DNA from: Chloroflexia bacterium
GTDB lineage: Bacteria; Chloroflexota; Chloroflexia; Thermomicrobiales; UBA6265
Length of the DNA stretch: 7,443 nt
NCBI GenBank assembly: GCA_013696525.1
Contig: JACCYK010000197.1
Span: 1 to 7,443, forward strand
Reading direction: 5' to 3'
The translations under genes were made by a program, and so were the position numbers. This document shows positions 1 through 6,217 of this stretch, in pieces; the first letter of the stretch is position 1, and every line of letters begins with the position of its first letter. The notes beneath the pieces were generated by a model. The model made no database searches and was not told the DNA's origin. It was given only the letters and a program-made list of their open reading frames with translations.

Positions 1-128
1 GTTCTGCATCGTCCCGAGCGATTCGGGAGCGAGCGCTCAATCGAGCGTGGATTCATTACAGCAGCCAGAGCCCCGCCTCACCGCCAAGCCCGGCACCCGC
101 TTCCTGTCAACTCGGGAACACCTGGCCA

Positions 129-149
129 GGGAGACACGACGGTGTCCCC
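129..149 (-). terminator. Weak stem-loop downstream of mak, possible terminator
   Basis: On the plus strand, GACAC at 133-137 pairs with GTGTC at 142-146 around a GACG loop. The stem continues as GGG/CCC past a single unpaired A at 132. It lies about 55 bases beyond the mak stop codon in the direction of transcription, so it could end the treS-mak transcript. No T-run follows on the minus strand, so intrinsic termination is doubtful. Two smaller stems lie further out: TCCCGA/TCGGGA at 12-28 and CGCTC/GAGCG at 34-47. I see no gene in 1-202. Confidence 0.25.
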
Positions 150-202
150 ACGCGGCGGGGGCTGGGGAGGCGCTGGACACGTTCAGGTCGTGCCCGGCTC
201 GA

Positions 203-1726
203 TCAACGGCTGGGTTGTTCCATCCTGGGGACGAGGGGGGTGAGCGAGACATCGAGCCAGTCGGGGCGATTGCCGAGCTCGTAGCGAACTTGGTAGAGCG
301 ACTTCGCCAGCGCCCAGGCCACGACGGCTCGCTCAATCTCGGCATCGCCGACCGGGATCAGTGCCAGTGGCGAGGTCGCCACTTCGCCGCGATAGCCAGC
401 CAGGAACGCGGCGCGAGCTTCCCGCTCCCACATCGCTAGGCGCGCGTGGTCCGCATCCGCCGACCGCGCCGCCATCCCACGAGCATAGGTGAACGAGTGC
501 AGCATGTCGGCCACGTCTTTCATGGGTGACGTCTTCGCCCGGCGCTGCTCGATCGTGCGGGCTGGCTCGCCCTCGAAATCGAGCAGGACCCAGTCGTCAT
601 CCGGGGTTCGCAAGAGCTGGCCCAGATGAAAGTCGCCATGGACCCGGGTCTTCACCGTCCCCGTGAGCGCCCGGAACCCCGCCACCCGGTCCAGCAGCTC
701 GGCCTTGTTGTCGAGCATGGCCATCACCAGCGATTGCATACGCGGGGAGAGGTCGCGCCGGCGAACCCGCAAATCTTCACAGATTGCCCGCACGCCGGCG
801 GCGGTGGTGTGCTCCCAATAGGAGATATCGGCCTCGGTCACCGGCTCCGGGGCGAAGTCCGGCTCGGTCTCGACCGACGATAACGCCAGGTGGAGCTGGG
901 CGGTGCGCTCACCGAGGCGCCGCGCCGCGGCGGCATACGACGCCAGGGGGACGGTTGCCAGGAAATCCTGGGTCCAGCCCCAGCCCTCGCCCACGCTGGG
1001 AATGAACTTAAACAACACGCCAACCGGATAGATGCCGCCCCCGCCCGCCTGGTACGTCGCGGTGCCATACGGCATCGGGAGCTGGCGGAACGTCGTCCGC
1101 TCCGCTAGGAACCGGCTGATCTCTTCGTCGGGGTTGATCCCCTCCCGCAAGCGCCGGAAGATCTTGCCGAACATCGCCTCGCCGTAGCGAACCGTCGTGT
1201 TGCTCTGGCCCATGCCGCCGAGGACGAACGTGCCCGGTCCGGCCTCCCGCGCCGCCGCCTCGAAACCGGGCAGCCGCCGCCACCGGTACCGGCCCCACAC
1301 GCTCGCCAATTCCGCTTCGGCGGCAAAGCGGCTGAGCCACCAGGCCGGAAACCCGGGCGCGGCGGCAATATCGACAACTTGCCAGGCCGCAACCGGCGTG
1401 GTGATCCGGACCAGGGAATCGTCGGTCCACGTCCCGGTCTCAGGGACGACGGCGGCCAGCACGAGGTAGTCCGACGCCTCGGAGAAGTCTTCGAACCCGA
1501 CGATGGCGGTGGCGAGCACGAACCAGCCGCCCGCCACCGACTCGACCGCGACATCGCCCAGCACAATCTCCATGATTGGCCGGTCTTTATCACCAAACCA
1601 TCGTTGGGCAAAGAGATAGTCGTCGACATGCCGCGCGAGCTCTTGCAGGACGATCTCCCGCACCAGCTCCGTGTCCAGGGCACGATCCAGGGTAATGGCC
1701 GCCGGCTCGGGGCTACGATTCGACAA
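203..1726 (-). CDS. mak: Maltokinase (Mak/Pep2 family), unfused
   Basis: This is probably an ATP-dependent maltokinase that phosphorylates maltose to alpha-maltose 1-phosphate in the cytoplasm, feeding the TreS-Mak-GlgE route to alpha-glucan. With the TTG start chosen here it has 507 residues, slightly longer than the roughly 455 of the mycobacterial enzyme. The N-terminal cap carries the family signature QRWFGDKDR near residues 41-49, with GQSNTTV near 173-179 and a candidate ATP-contacting lysine at 188. The kinase core shows the catalytic HGDFHLGQ near 363-370, the metal-binding DFEGEPAR near 383-390, and the C-terminal [10 protein letters not shown] block. The frame stays open upstream to 1804 inside treS, but that extension is low-complexity and lacks family motifs. 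The TTG at 1726-1724 has GGAG at 1737-1734, seven bases upstream. A GTG at 1663 is the alternative start. The function rests on motifs and on the adjacent treS. Confidence 0.9.
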   Translation of the reverse strand: MSNRSPEPAAITLDRALDTELVREIVLQELARHVDDYLFAQRWFGDKDRPIMEIVLGDVAVESVAGGWFVLATAIVGFEDFSEASDYLVLAAVVPETGTWTDDSLVRITTPVAAWQVVDIAAAPGFPAWWLSRFAAEAELASVWGRYRWRRLPGFEAAAREAGPGTFVLGGMGQSNTTVRYGEAMFGKIFRRLREGINPDEEISRFLAERTTFRQLPMPYGTATYQAGGGGIYPVGVLFKFIPSVGEGWGWTQDFLATVPLASYAAAARRLGERTAQLHLALSSVETEPDFAPEPVTEADISYWEHTTAAGVRAICEDLRVRRRDLSPRMQSLVMAMLDNKAELLDRVAGFRALTGTVKTRVHGDFHLGQLLRTPDDDWVLLDFEGEPARTIEQRRAKTSPMKDVADMLHSFTYARGMAARSADADHARLAMWEREARAAFLAGYRGEVATSPLALIPVGDAEIERAVVAWALAKSLYQVRYELGNRPDWLDVSLTPLVPRMEQPSR

Positions 1727-3380
1727 CGGCGGTCTCCACCGGCGGCTCCAGCCGGAACCAGTAGAAGGCATGCGGCCCGAGGGTGACGAAATACGGCAGC
1801 TCACCGATGTGGGGGAAGGGGTTCTCGCCGATCATCTCGACCGGCTGCCAGCCGTCAAACTCGCTGAGGTCAAGCTCCACGTACTGCACGAACCGGGACA
1901 AGTTGACCATGCAGAGGATCGTCTCCGCCTCGTAGCGCCGGATGTAGGGCAGGACTTTGAGATTCTCCGGGTGCAGGAATTCTAGCGAACCGCGGCCAAA
2001 CGCCTTGTACCGCTTACGAACCTTGATCAGCCGCTGCGTCCAGCGCAACAGCGAGGTCGGGATCCGCTCCTGCGCCTCCACGTTGACCGCCTGGTAGCCA
2101 TAGACCGGGTCCATGATCACGGGCGAGTAGAGATGCGCCCAATCGGCCCGCGAAAACCCGCTGTTGCGATCGGAGCTCCACTGCATCGGGGTCCGCACCC
2201 CGTTGCGGTCGCCGAGGAAGACGTTGTCGCCCATCCCGATCTCGTCCCCGTAGTACAGGACCGGCGTCCCCGGCATCGAAAGCAAGAGCGAATCCATCAT
2301 CTCGATCTGGCGCCGTCCATTGTCGAGCAAGGGCGCTAGGCGGCGCCGAATGCCGAGGTTGCTCCGCATCCGGGGGTCGCGGGCATACTCGTAGTACATG
2401 TAGTCGCGCTCGGCGTCGGTCACCATCTCCAGCGTCAGCTCGTCATGGTTGCGCAAGAAGATCGCCCACTGGTTGCTGACGTCGACCTCCGGCATCTGCC
2501 CCATGATCTCGACGATCGGGGTCCGGGTTTCCTGCCGCATCGCCATGAACATGCGCGGCATGAGCGGAAACTGAAACGCCATGTGAAATTCCGGCGCTTC
2601 CGGCGTCCCGAAGTAGGCCATGACGTCGGACGGCCACTGGTTCGCCTCCGCCAGCAGGATCTTGCCGGGAAACTCCTCGTCGATGACCTGGCGCAACCGG
2701 CGCAGGAAGTCGTGGGTCTCCGGCAGGTTCTCGCAGTGGGTGCCCTCGCGCTCAATCAGGTACGGCACCGCGTCGCAGCGGAAGCCGTCGAGCCCGAGAT
2801 TAAGCCAGAAGCGGACGATCTTGAGCATCTCCTCCTGGACTTCCAGGTTGTCGAAGTTCAGATCCGGCTGATGGCTAAAGAAGCGATGCCAGTAGTGCTG
2901 ATTTGCCAACGGATCGAACGACCAGTTGGAGACTTCGGTATCGATAAAGATGATCCGGGCGTCACTGTAGAGCGTGGTGTCGTCACTCCAGACGTAATAC
3001 TGCCGCTTGGGCGAGTCGGGGTCGCGCCGGGCTTCCTGAAACCACTCGTGTTGATCCGAGGTGTGGTTCATTACGAGATCAGCGATGACGCGCAGGCCGC
3101 GCTCGTGCGCGGCGTCGAGGAGGTCTTGGAAGTCGCTCAGCGTCCCGAAGTCGGGGTTGATGCCGAGGAAGTCGGCGATGTCGTAGCCGTCGTCGCGCTG
3201 GGGCGAAGGGTACATCGGCAGCAGCCAGATGCAATCGACGCCAAGATCGCGGATGTAATCCAACTTTTCAGTCATGCCGCGGAAATCGCCGATCCCATCG
3301 TTATTCGCGTCGAAGAACGATTTGACCGGCGCTTCGTAAAAAATGGCATCCTTGTACCAAAGATCGTCGGACTCACCCAT
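1713..3380 (-). CDS. treS: Trehalose synthase (maltose alpha-D-glucosyltransferase), GH13
   Basis: TreS interconverts maltose and trehalose by intramolecular transglucosylation. Together with maltokinase it links trehalose to maltose 1-phosphate and glucan. All GH13 catalytic blocks are present, numbered from the chosen ATG: DLVMNH near residues 101-106, GFRCDAV with the nucleophile Asp at about 203, AEANQWP with the acid/base Glu at about 245, and RNHDE with the stabilising Asp at about 313. Phrases typical of TreS, namely [22 protein letters not shown] and [17 protein letters not shown], separate it from other GH13 enzymes. At 555 residues it is a complete stand-alone TreS with no fused kinase; the kinase is the next gene. 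The ATG at 3380 is preferred because GAGG lies eight bases upstream (3392-3389). A GTG at 3401 would add seven residues but has no ribosome site. No signal peptide is seen. Confidence 0.95.
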   Translation of the reverse strand: MGESDDLWYKDAIFYEAPVKSFFDANNDGIGDFRGMTEKLDYIRDLGVDCIWLLPMYPSPQRDDGYDIADFLGINPDFGTLSDFQDLLDAAHERGLRVIADLVMNHTSDQHEWFQEARRDPDSPKRQYYVWSDDTTLYSDARIIFIDTEVSNWSFDPLANQHYWHRFFSHQPDLNFDNLEVQEEMLKIVRFWLNLGLDGFRCDAVPYLIEREGTHCENLPETHDFLRRLRQVIDEEFPGKILLAEANQWPSDVMAYFGTPEAPEFHMAFQFPLMPRMFMAMRQETRTPIVEIMGQMPEVDVSNQWAIFLRNHDELTLEMVTDAERDYMYYEYARDPRMRSNLGIRRRLAPLLDNGRRQIEMMDSLLLSMPGTPVLYYGDEIGMGDNVFLGDRNGVRTPMQWSSDRNSGFSRADWAHLYSPVIMDPVYGYQAVNVEAQERIPTSLLRWTQRLIKVRKRYKAFGRGSLEFLHPENLKVLPYIRRYEAETILCMVNLSRFVQYVELDLSEFDGWQPVEMIGENPFPHIGELPYFVTLGPHAFYWFRLEPPVETAVVES

Positions 3381-3459
3381 ACCAGCGACCTCATGCCCCA
3401 CCGAGGAGCCCGTTCAGCGACGAGTCAACGCCGCGACGCCAATGGCCAGCGACGCGGAC

Positions 3460-3465
3460 ATTATC
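3460..3465 (-). promoter_or_regulatory. Possible -10 element for treS-mak
   Basis: The minus strand reads GATAAT here, five of six matches to the consensus, about 80 bases upstream of the treS ATG. The sequence 16-18 bases further upstream has no convincing -35 match, so this is a weak call based on one hexamer. The rest of 3381-3568 is GC-rich, has no gene, and forms the divergent spacer between treS and the regulator. Confidence 0.25.
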
Positions 3466-3568
3466 CATATCGGGGCCGCCGGCGAACAGCGGCCCGCGGG
3501 TCGAGCGCCGATTGTCGCCCGGGCCACCAGGACGGTAAGCGCGCCGCGCCGGCGCCGGGCGATTCCCC

Positions 3569-3587
3569 TTTCAACTCGCGGTTGAAA
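3569..3587. promoter_or_regulatory. Inverted repeat 1 upstream of the ArsR-type regulator
   Basis: TTTCAAC (3569-3575) and GTTGAAA (3581-3587) are perfect seven-base arms around a TCGCG spacer. The right arm contains TTGAAA, which also serves as the best -35 hexamer of the regulator promoter. A protein bound here would compete with RNA polymerase. The role is inferred from position. Confidence 0.45.
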
Positions 3588-3609
3588 AGTGATACTATCA
3601 CGATATGTT
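3582..3609 (+). promoter_or_regulatory. Candidate promoter of the ArsR-type regulator
   Basis: TTGAAA at 3582-3587 (four of six to TTGACA), a 16-base spacer, and TATGTT at 3604-3609 (four of six to TATAAT). Transcription would begin around 3616, inside the perfect palindrome at 3607-3627 and about 40 bases before the start codon. TATGAT at 3618-3623 is a better -10 match on its own but has no -35 partner at normal spacing. The local AT-richness stands out from the GC-rich surroundings and supports a promoter here. Confidence 0.45.
3589..3601. promoter_or_regulatory. Inverted repeat 2 in the promoter spacer
   Basis: GTGATA (3589-3594) and TATCAC (3596-3601) are perfect six-base arms around a single C. 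The repeat lies in the spacer of the candidate promoter, between inverted repeats 1 and 3. Its right half begins the 13-base motif at 3595-3607 that recurs after the regulator gene. It is probably an operator half or a separate site. Confidence 0.4.
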
Positions 3610-3627
3610 CATCATCGTATGATGAAC
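3607..3627. promoter_or_regulatory. Perfect palindromic operator candidate upstream of the regulator
   Basis: The left arm GTTCATCAT (3607-3615), the spacer CGT and the right arm ATGATGAAC (3619-3627) form a perfect 9-3-9 palindrome. It begins within the -10 element and spans the likely transcription start, 28 bases before the ATG. A winged-helix dimer bound here would block transcription, so autorepression by the adjacent gene product is the simplest reading. ArsR-family operators are typically such dyads. Whether it also acts on treS, which starts 227 bases away on the other strand, cannot be told from sequence. Confidence 0.6.
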
Positions 3628-3655
3628 GTCCCGATCAGCGAACAAAGGAAGCGCG

Positions 3656-4783
3656 ATGGGCGAACTCGTTGCCGGCTCCCCCGCGTTGCGGATCACCACG
3701 GCGGTATCCCTCCCCCTGAACCTGGTATCCATCCTTTCCCTGCTCTACCGGGCGGTGCCCGGCAGCGAGCTCGACCCCTGGCTGATCGCCACCCGCCGCG
3801 CCCTGCCTCCCGACCTGCGCGAGGCGATCGATCTCTTGCACGGCTTCTCGGGTCGCCTGCTCTACTACGTCGAGGAACCCGTGATGCGGTTCCACCCACT
3901 CCGGACCGATCAGCTCGACGCCACGTTCGACGACCTGATGAGCTTCCTGGAGCAGCAGCCGGCGGTAGCGTATCAGGCGATGGCGGCCCATGCCCTGCGC
4001 CGGGTCCACCATGACCTCGGGCGGCCGCGGCTGGCCCTGGCGGAAGACGACGCGACCTCCTGGCGCCGGGCCCTGGAGCCGGCACTGACGACCGCGTACC
4101 CCGATGACCTCCTCCCCCTCTTCCTCGATCCGGCGCGGCTCAAGGCATGCACCATCCGCCTCTTTCAGGAGCTGTGGGAGGGGGGCTATCGTGACGAGTA
4201 CGCGGCGGCGTTGCCGGTCCTCGACGAAGCGGCCCGGCTGGGCGCGGGCACGGCCGATCGCGGCTTTGGCCTCGCCTTCGCCGACCTCACCGGCAGCCGG
4301 CCGCCGGGGCCGCTGATCGCCCTCCTGGCCGACACCGAGCGTGTCGTCTTTTGCCCGTCCCTCCACATTGGCTCGTTCATCAGCTATATCCACTACCCGC
4401 CCGCGCTGATCGTCTTCTACGATGCGCGCGGGCTGATCAATCGCGTCAACTCCGGCATCGTGACGCCGCCGGTCGAGCTCGCCGCCGGCGGCCGCCTGGG
4501 AGCGGCCGACCTGATCGAGCCGTTGCGCGCTCTCGCCGACCCGACCCGGCTGCGGATCATCGATCTCTTGGCCGAGGGTGAGCTCTATGCCCAGGAGATC
4601 GTGAACCGGCTCGGCATCGCCCAGTCGGCCGTCTCCCGCCACCTCGCCCAACTCGAACGGTCCGGCGTGGTCGCGGTGCGGGCCAAGCGCGGCATGAAGT
4701 ATTACGCGGTCAATCCCGCCCAGCTCGATGCGCTTGCCGCCGCCATTCGGCAAAAGGGTGACACCGTGCGCTCGGTGGCCTAG
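3656..4783 (+). CDS. ArsR-type winged-helix regulator with large N-terminal domain
   Basis: This 375-residue cytoplasmic protein is probably a transcriptional repressor. Residues about 284-365 are a typical ArsR winged helix: ALADPTRLRIIDLL opens it, the recognition helix lies around QSAVSRHLAQLERSGVV, and the wing around RAKRGMKYYAVNP. The preceding 280 residues are mostly helical and I do not recognise them firmly. The layout resembles the DUF5937-type N-terminal domain found in some ArsR-like proteins, presumably for sensing or dimerisation. The metal-site motif of classical ArsR/SmtB proteins (ELCVCDL) is replaced by ELYAQEIV, with no cysteine there. Only Cys165 and Cys233 occur, so metal sensing at that site is unlikely. 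The ATG has AAAGGAA at 3644-3650, five bases upstream. The gene is divergent from treS-mak and has palindromes in its promoter, suggesting autoregulation. The ligand and targets are unknown. Confidence 0.85.
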   Translation: MGELVAGSPALRITTAVSLPLNLVSILSLLYRAVPGSELDPWLIATRRALPPDLREAIDLLHGFSGRLLYYVEEPVMRFHPLRTDQLDATFDDLMSFLEQQPAVAYQAMAAHALRRVHHDLGRPRLALAEDDATSWRRALEPALTTAYPDDLLPLFLDPARLKACTIRLFQELWEGGYRDEYAAALPVLDEAARLGAGTADRGFGLAFADLTGSRPPGPLIALLADTERVVFCPSLHIGSFISYIHYPPALIVFYDARGLINRVNSGIVTPPVELAAGGRLGAADLIEPLRALADPTRLRIIDLLAEGELYAQEIVNRLGIAQSAVSRHLAQLERSGVVAVRAKRGMKYYAVNPAQLDALAAAIRQKGDTVRSVA

Positions 4784-4789
4784 CCCAAG

Positions 4790-4809
4790 GCATAGCTATC
4801 GCGATATGC
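4790..4809. promoter_or_regulatory. Near-palindrome just after the regulator gene
   Basis: TATCGCGATA (4797-4806) is a perfect ten-base palindrome. The outer GCATA (4790-4794) and TATGC (4805-4809) would extend it to 16 perfect bases were it not for an extra GC at 4795-4796. It starts six bases after the stop codon. It has no T-run, so it is a poor terminator. It contains CTATCGCGATATG (4796-4808), which matches 12 of 13 bases at 3595-3607 upstream of the same gene, so a protein-binding site is more likely. Confidence 0.45.
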
Positions 4810-4819
4810 GGATGTCCGG

Positions 4820-4848
4820 TTGAATTCCTCCGCCGGGCGTGCTAGGCT
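4820..4848 (+). promoter_or_regulatory. Candidate promoter facing a gene-free stretch
   Basis: TTGAAT at 4820-4825, a 17-base spacer, and TAGGCT at 4843-4848 preceded by GTGC, giving an extended TGC-TAG type -10. The -35 is good and the -10 is only fair (TATAAT consensus, three of six plus the TGN extension). A 13-base motif shared with the regulator promoter lies just upstream (4796-4808), and a weaker copy lies on the likely start site (4847-4859). Nothing that clearly codes for protein follows for about 500 bases in this direction. Confidence 0.4.
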
Positions 4849-4854
4849 ATCGCC

Positions 4855-5225
4855 ATCTGGTTGATTTGACGGGACGGCGACGTGAGAACCCTGTCCTTGC
4901 CACATCGTTCAGACCCGACCCGCGCCAAGCTTGGCACACGGTCGGTCCGGGACCGCGCGACACACGAGATTCGTTGCCCTTGATCCGTGTGGGCCCGTTG
5001 CGCCTATTGCCGCCTTGGGCGACGTTAGCCGGTCGCCTGGCATTGACAACCTCATCGTCCTCTTCGCTGGCCGAAGGCGCGTGATCGATCAGGTCGCGCA
5101 CCGGTGGCCACCTCGGAGCTCCTCACCCTAAGTCGGCCTCTGATCGCGGGCAGACCGGTAACCCTCGGCAGCGATCGCGGAAACGAGCGGCGCCCTGCAC
5201 CACATGCGGGCGCCGCTCTGTTTTC
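4855..5225 (+). ncRNA. Candidate structured non-coding transcript of about 370 bases
   Basis: This stretch runs from the candidate promoter to a strong intrinsic terminator and contains no convincing gene on either strand. A nested stem is visible at 4915-4945: CCGACC pairs with GGTCGG around GCCA/TGGC, the latter inside the 12-base palindrome at 4924-4935. Another stem pairs GGAC (4872-4875) with GTCC (4893-4896). I looked for marks of tmRNA, RNase P RNA and SRP RNA and did not recognise any. A 33-codon GTG-started frame (4882-4983) with GGGA at 4871-4874 upstream could encode a small arginine-rich peptide instead, but there is no other support for it. Ends are inferred, not exact. The whole gene-free interval is 4784-5364; if there is no transcript, this is simply intergenic DNA. 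Confidence 0.3.
5185..5224 (+). terminator. Strong intrinsic terminator
   Basis: GAGCGGCGCCC (5185-5195) pairs perfectly over 11 bases with GGGCGCCGCTC (5208-5218) around a 12-base loop, followed by TGTTTT. AAAC before the stem could pair with the GTTT after it. On the minus strand the tail is only CGTTT, so it may also weakly stop transcription from the minus-strand gene at 5365-5913. The nearest upstream plus-strand gene ends 400 bases earlier, a long distance for its own terminator. This supports a separate transcript in between. Confidence 0.8.
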
Positions 5226-5261
5226 CCTCCTCGCGGCCGGTCGTCGCGGCGGATGCCGCCT

Positions 5262-5322
5262 CGATCGCCGTTCTCATCTCTCCGGAAGCTCAAGACTTCC
5301 GGTGACGCCGCCGCGGCGATCG
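5262..5322. other. Composite stem-loop between terminator and TPR-like gene
   Basis: CGATCGCC (5262-5269) pairs with GGCGATCG (5315-5322), enclosing a perfect hairpin of CCGGAAG (5282-5288) and CTTCCGG (5296-5302). A separate small hairpin, GGCGG/CCGCC, lies at 5248-5260. GTTCTC (5270-5275) and GAGAAC (5324-5329) offer a competing pairing. It lies downstream of the stop of the minus-strand gene, so it could protect or terminate that transcript, though no T-run is adjacent. Confidence 0.35.
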
Positions 5323-5364
5323 CGAGAACAAAACGACCAATGGAGGGTAGCCCGCGGTCGACGG

Positions 5365-5913
5365 TCAGGCGGGCCGGGAGGTCAGCAAGCGAGGCCGGAA
5401 GGTGGTGCGCAAGCGCGAGGCGAGCACCGACGCATCGTGTCGGCGTCCGGCTTCCTCGTAGGCGCGAACCGCGGCCTCATGGGCGCCACGCTCCATGTTC
5501 CAGAAGGTGGGGATCGATTCCAGGCTCAGCCCGGCGTCAAGCCGGGCCGCATCGGCGAACGCCGCCTGCGCCGCCCCGTACCGTCGTTGACGCCCGAGCA
5601 ATAGGCCACGCAGGGCGGCAGACCGCGCCCGTCGCTCTTGCGCCGTCAACGGTTCCGCCGCGTCGAGCTCGCTTGTCTCGTCGCTCAATCCATCCTCCAG
5701 GCCGATCGCCGGCTCACTCCTGACGGCAACGGGCAAGACTGGCTGGTCCGGGTCGCAGGGGCCCGCCCCGATCCCGACCGGTCGCCTGAGATGATGTGTG
5801 TAGGGATCACCGAACAACGTGTCGTCCGCGCCAAACCACAGCGACACGAAGCCGCGTACGACGCGATACTCTGATGCCTCGAGGCAGATCAGCCCCGGTT
5901 CGGAAATGACCAT
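5365..5913 (-). CDS. Small TPR-like protein of unknown function
   Basis: A 182-residue open frame. The C-terminal half, residues about 88-176, is rich in Ala, Arg and Glu and has TPR-like helix pairs, with RRYGAAQAAFADAARLD near 110-126 and HEAAVRAYEEAGRRHDASVLASRLR near 145-169. Such repeats usually mediate protein contacts. The PTFWNMERGAHEAAVRAYE passage resembles small TPR proteins I associate with Thermomicrobia-type genomes, from memory only. The first 85 residues match nothing I know; they include WFGADDTLFGDPYTH and an acidic linker. No signal peptide or membrane helix is evident. The ATG at 5913 is preceded by a G-rich run (GGGGGGCGGGG) that could serve as a ribosome site. A later start is possible. 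It is flanked by non-coding DNA on both sides and shows no operon partner. Confidence 0.65.
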   Translation of the reverse strand: MVISEPGLICLEASEYRVVRGFVSLWFGADDTLFGDPYTHHLRRPVGIGAGPCDPDQPVLPVAVRSEPAIGLEDGLSDETSELDAAEPLTAQERRARSAALRGLLLGRQRRYGAAQAAFADAARLDAGLSLESIPTFWNMERGAHEAAVRAYEEAGRRHDASVLASRLRTTFRPRLLTSRPA

Positions 5914-6070
5914 CCCCGCCCCCCGCCGTTTAGGTCAAGACGATTCCGCCTGGCAACGGAAGCCGCTATCCAGGTACCTTTCGTCGCGGGGGAACGACGC
6001 TCGAATGCGCGGTAGCGGCGTTGCCCGCGACCGCCGAGCTCCGGTATGTGCGTATGCTATCACCGTGACC

Positions 6071-6110
6071 GTACGGACACAAGAATTCGGCGCCAATTGG
6101 GTACGGACAC
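6071..6110. repeat. Two perfect 10-base direct repeats spaced 30 bases apart
   Basis: GTACGGACAC occurs at 6071-6080 and again at 6101-6110, start to start exactly 30 bases or about three helical turns. The first copy is preceded by CC, giving the palindrome CCGTACGG. The second overlaps the spacer of the candidate sirtuin promoter. They could be paired regulator sites. Read on the minus strand, each copy ends in TGTCCGTAC, starting with TGT as many insertion-sequence ends do, so a leftover transposon end is the alternative. No transposase remnant is seen nearby. Confidence 0.5.
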
Positions 6111-6125
6111 CCCGCCGGCTACGAT
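6097..6125 (+). promoter_or_regulatory. Candidate promoter of the sirtuin gene
   Basis: TTGGGT at 6097-6102, a 17-base spacer, and TACGAT at 6120-6125. A better isolated -10, TACAAT at 6143-6148, lacks a -35 at usual spacing. Either gives a leader of roughly 65-85 bases before the ATG. An inverted repeat, TTGTG (6125-6129) and CACAA (6135-6139), lies just downstream and could act as an operator. The remainder of 5914-6217 shows no gene. Confidence 0.35.
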
Positions 6126-6217
6126 TGTGTTCCGCACAACGTTACAATAATGCCGACCTGGCACGATTCAATCCGTGGACCACGTTTCAGCGATGAGCAA
6201 AGGAGCAGCCATCATCC

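Noticed and set aside
2445..3719. Long plus-strand open frame of 424 codons across treS
   Set aside because: It lies antisense to treS, which has all GH13 motifs. Its translation has no recognisable domain, and long antisense frames are expected in GC-rich genes.
3635..4753. Long minus-strand open frame of 372 codons opposite the ArsR-type gene
   Set aside because: The plus strand encodes a clear winged helix with a good ribosome site. The antisense product is Gly/Arg/Glu-rich with no family motif.
5104..5604. Plus-strand frame of 166 codons across the terminator and TPR-like gene
   Set aside because: It reads through a strong terminator stem-loop, is Arg/Gly-rich low-complexity sequence, and has no ribosome site.
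6161..6182. Sequence resembling a tRNA T-arm (ATTCAATCC between CACG and CGTG)
   Set aside because: The stem is only four pairs with an eight-base loop, and no matching acceptor, D or anticodon arms are found around it.
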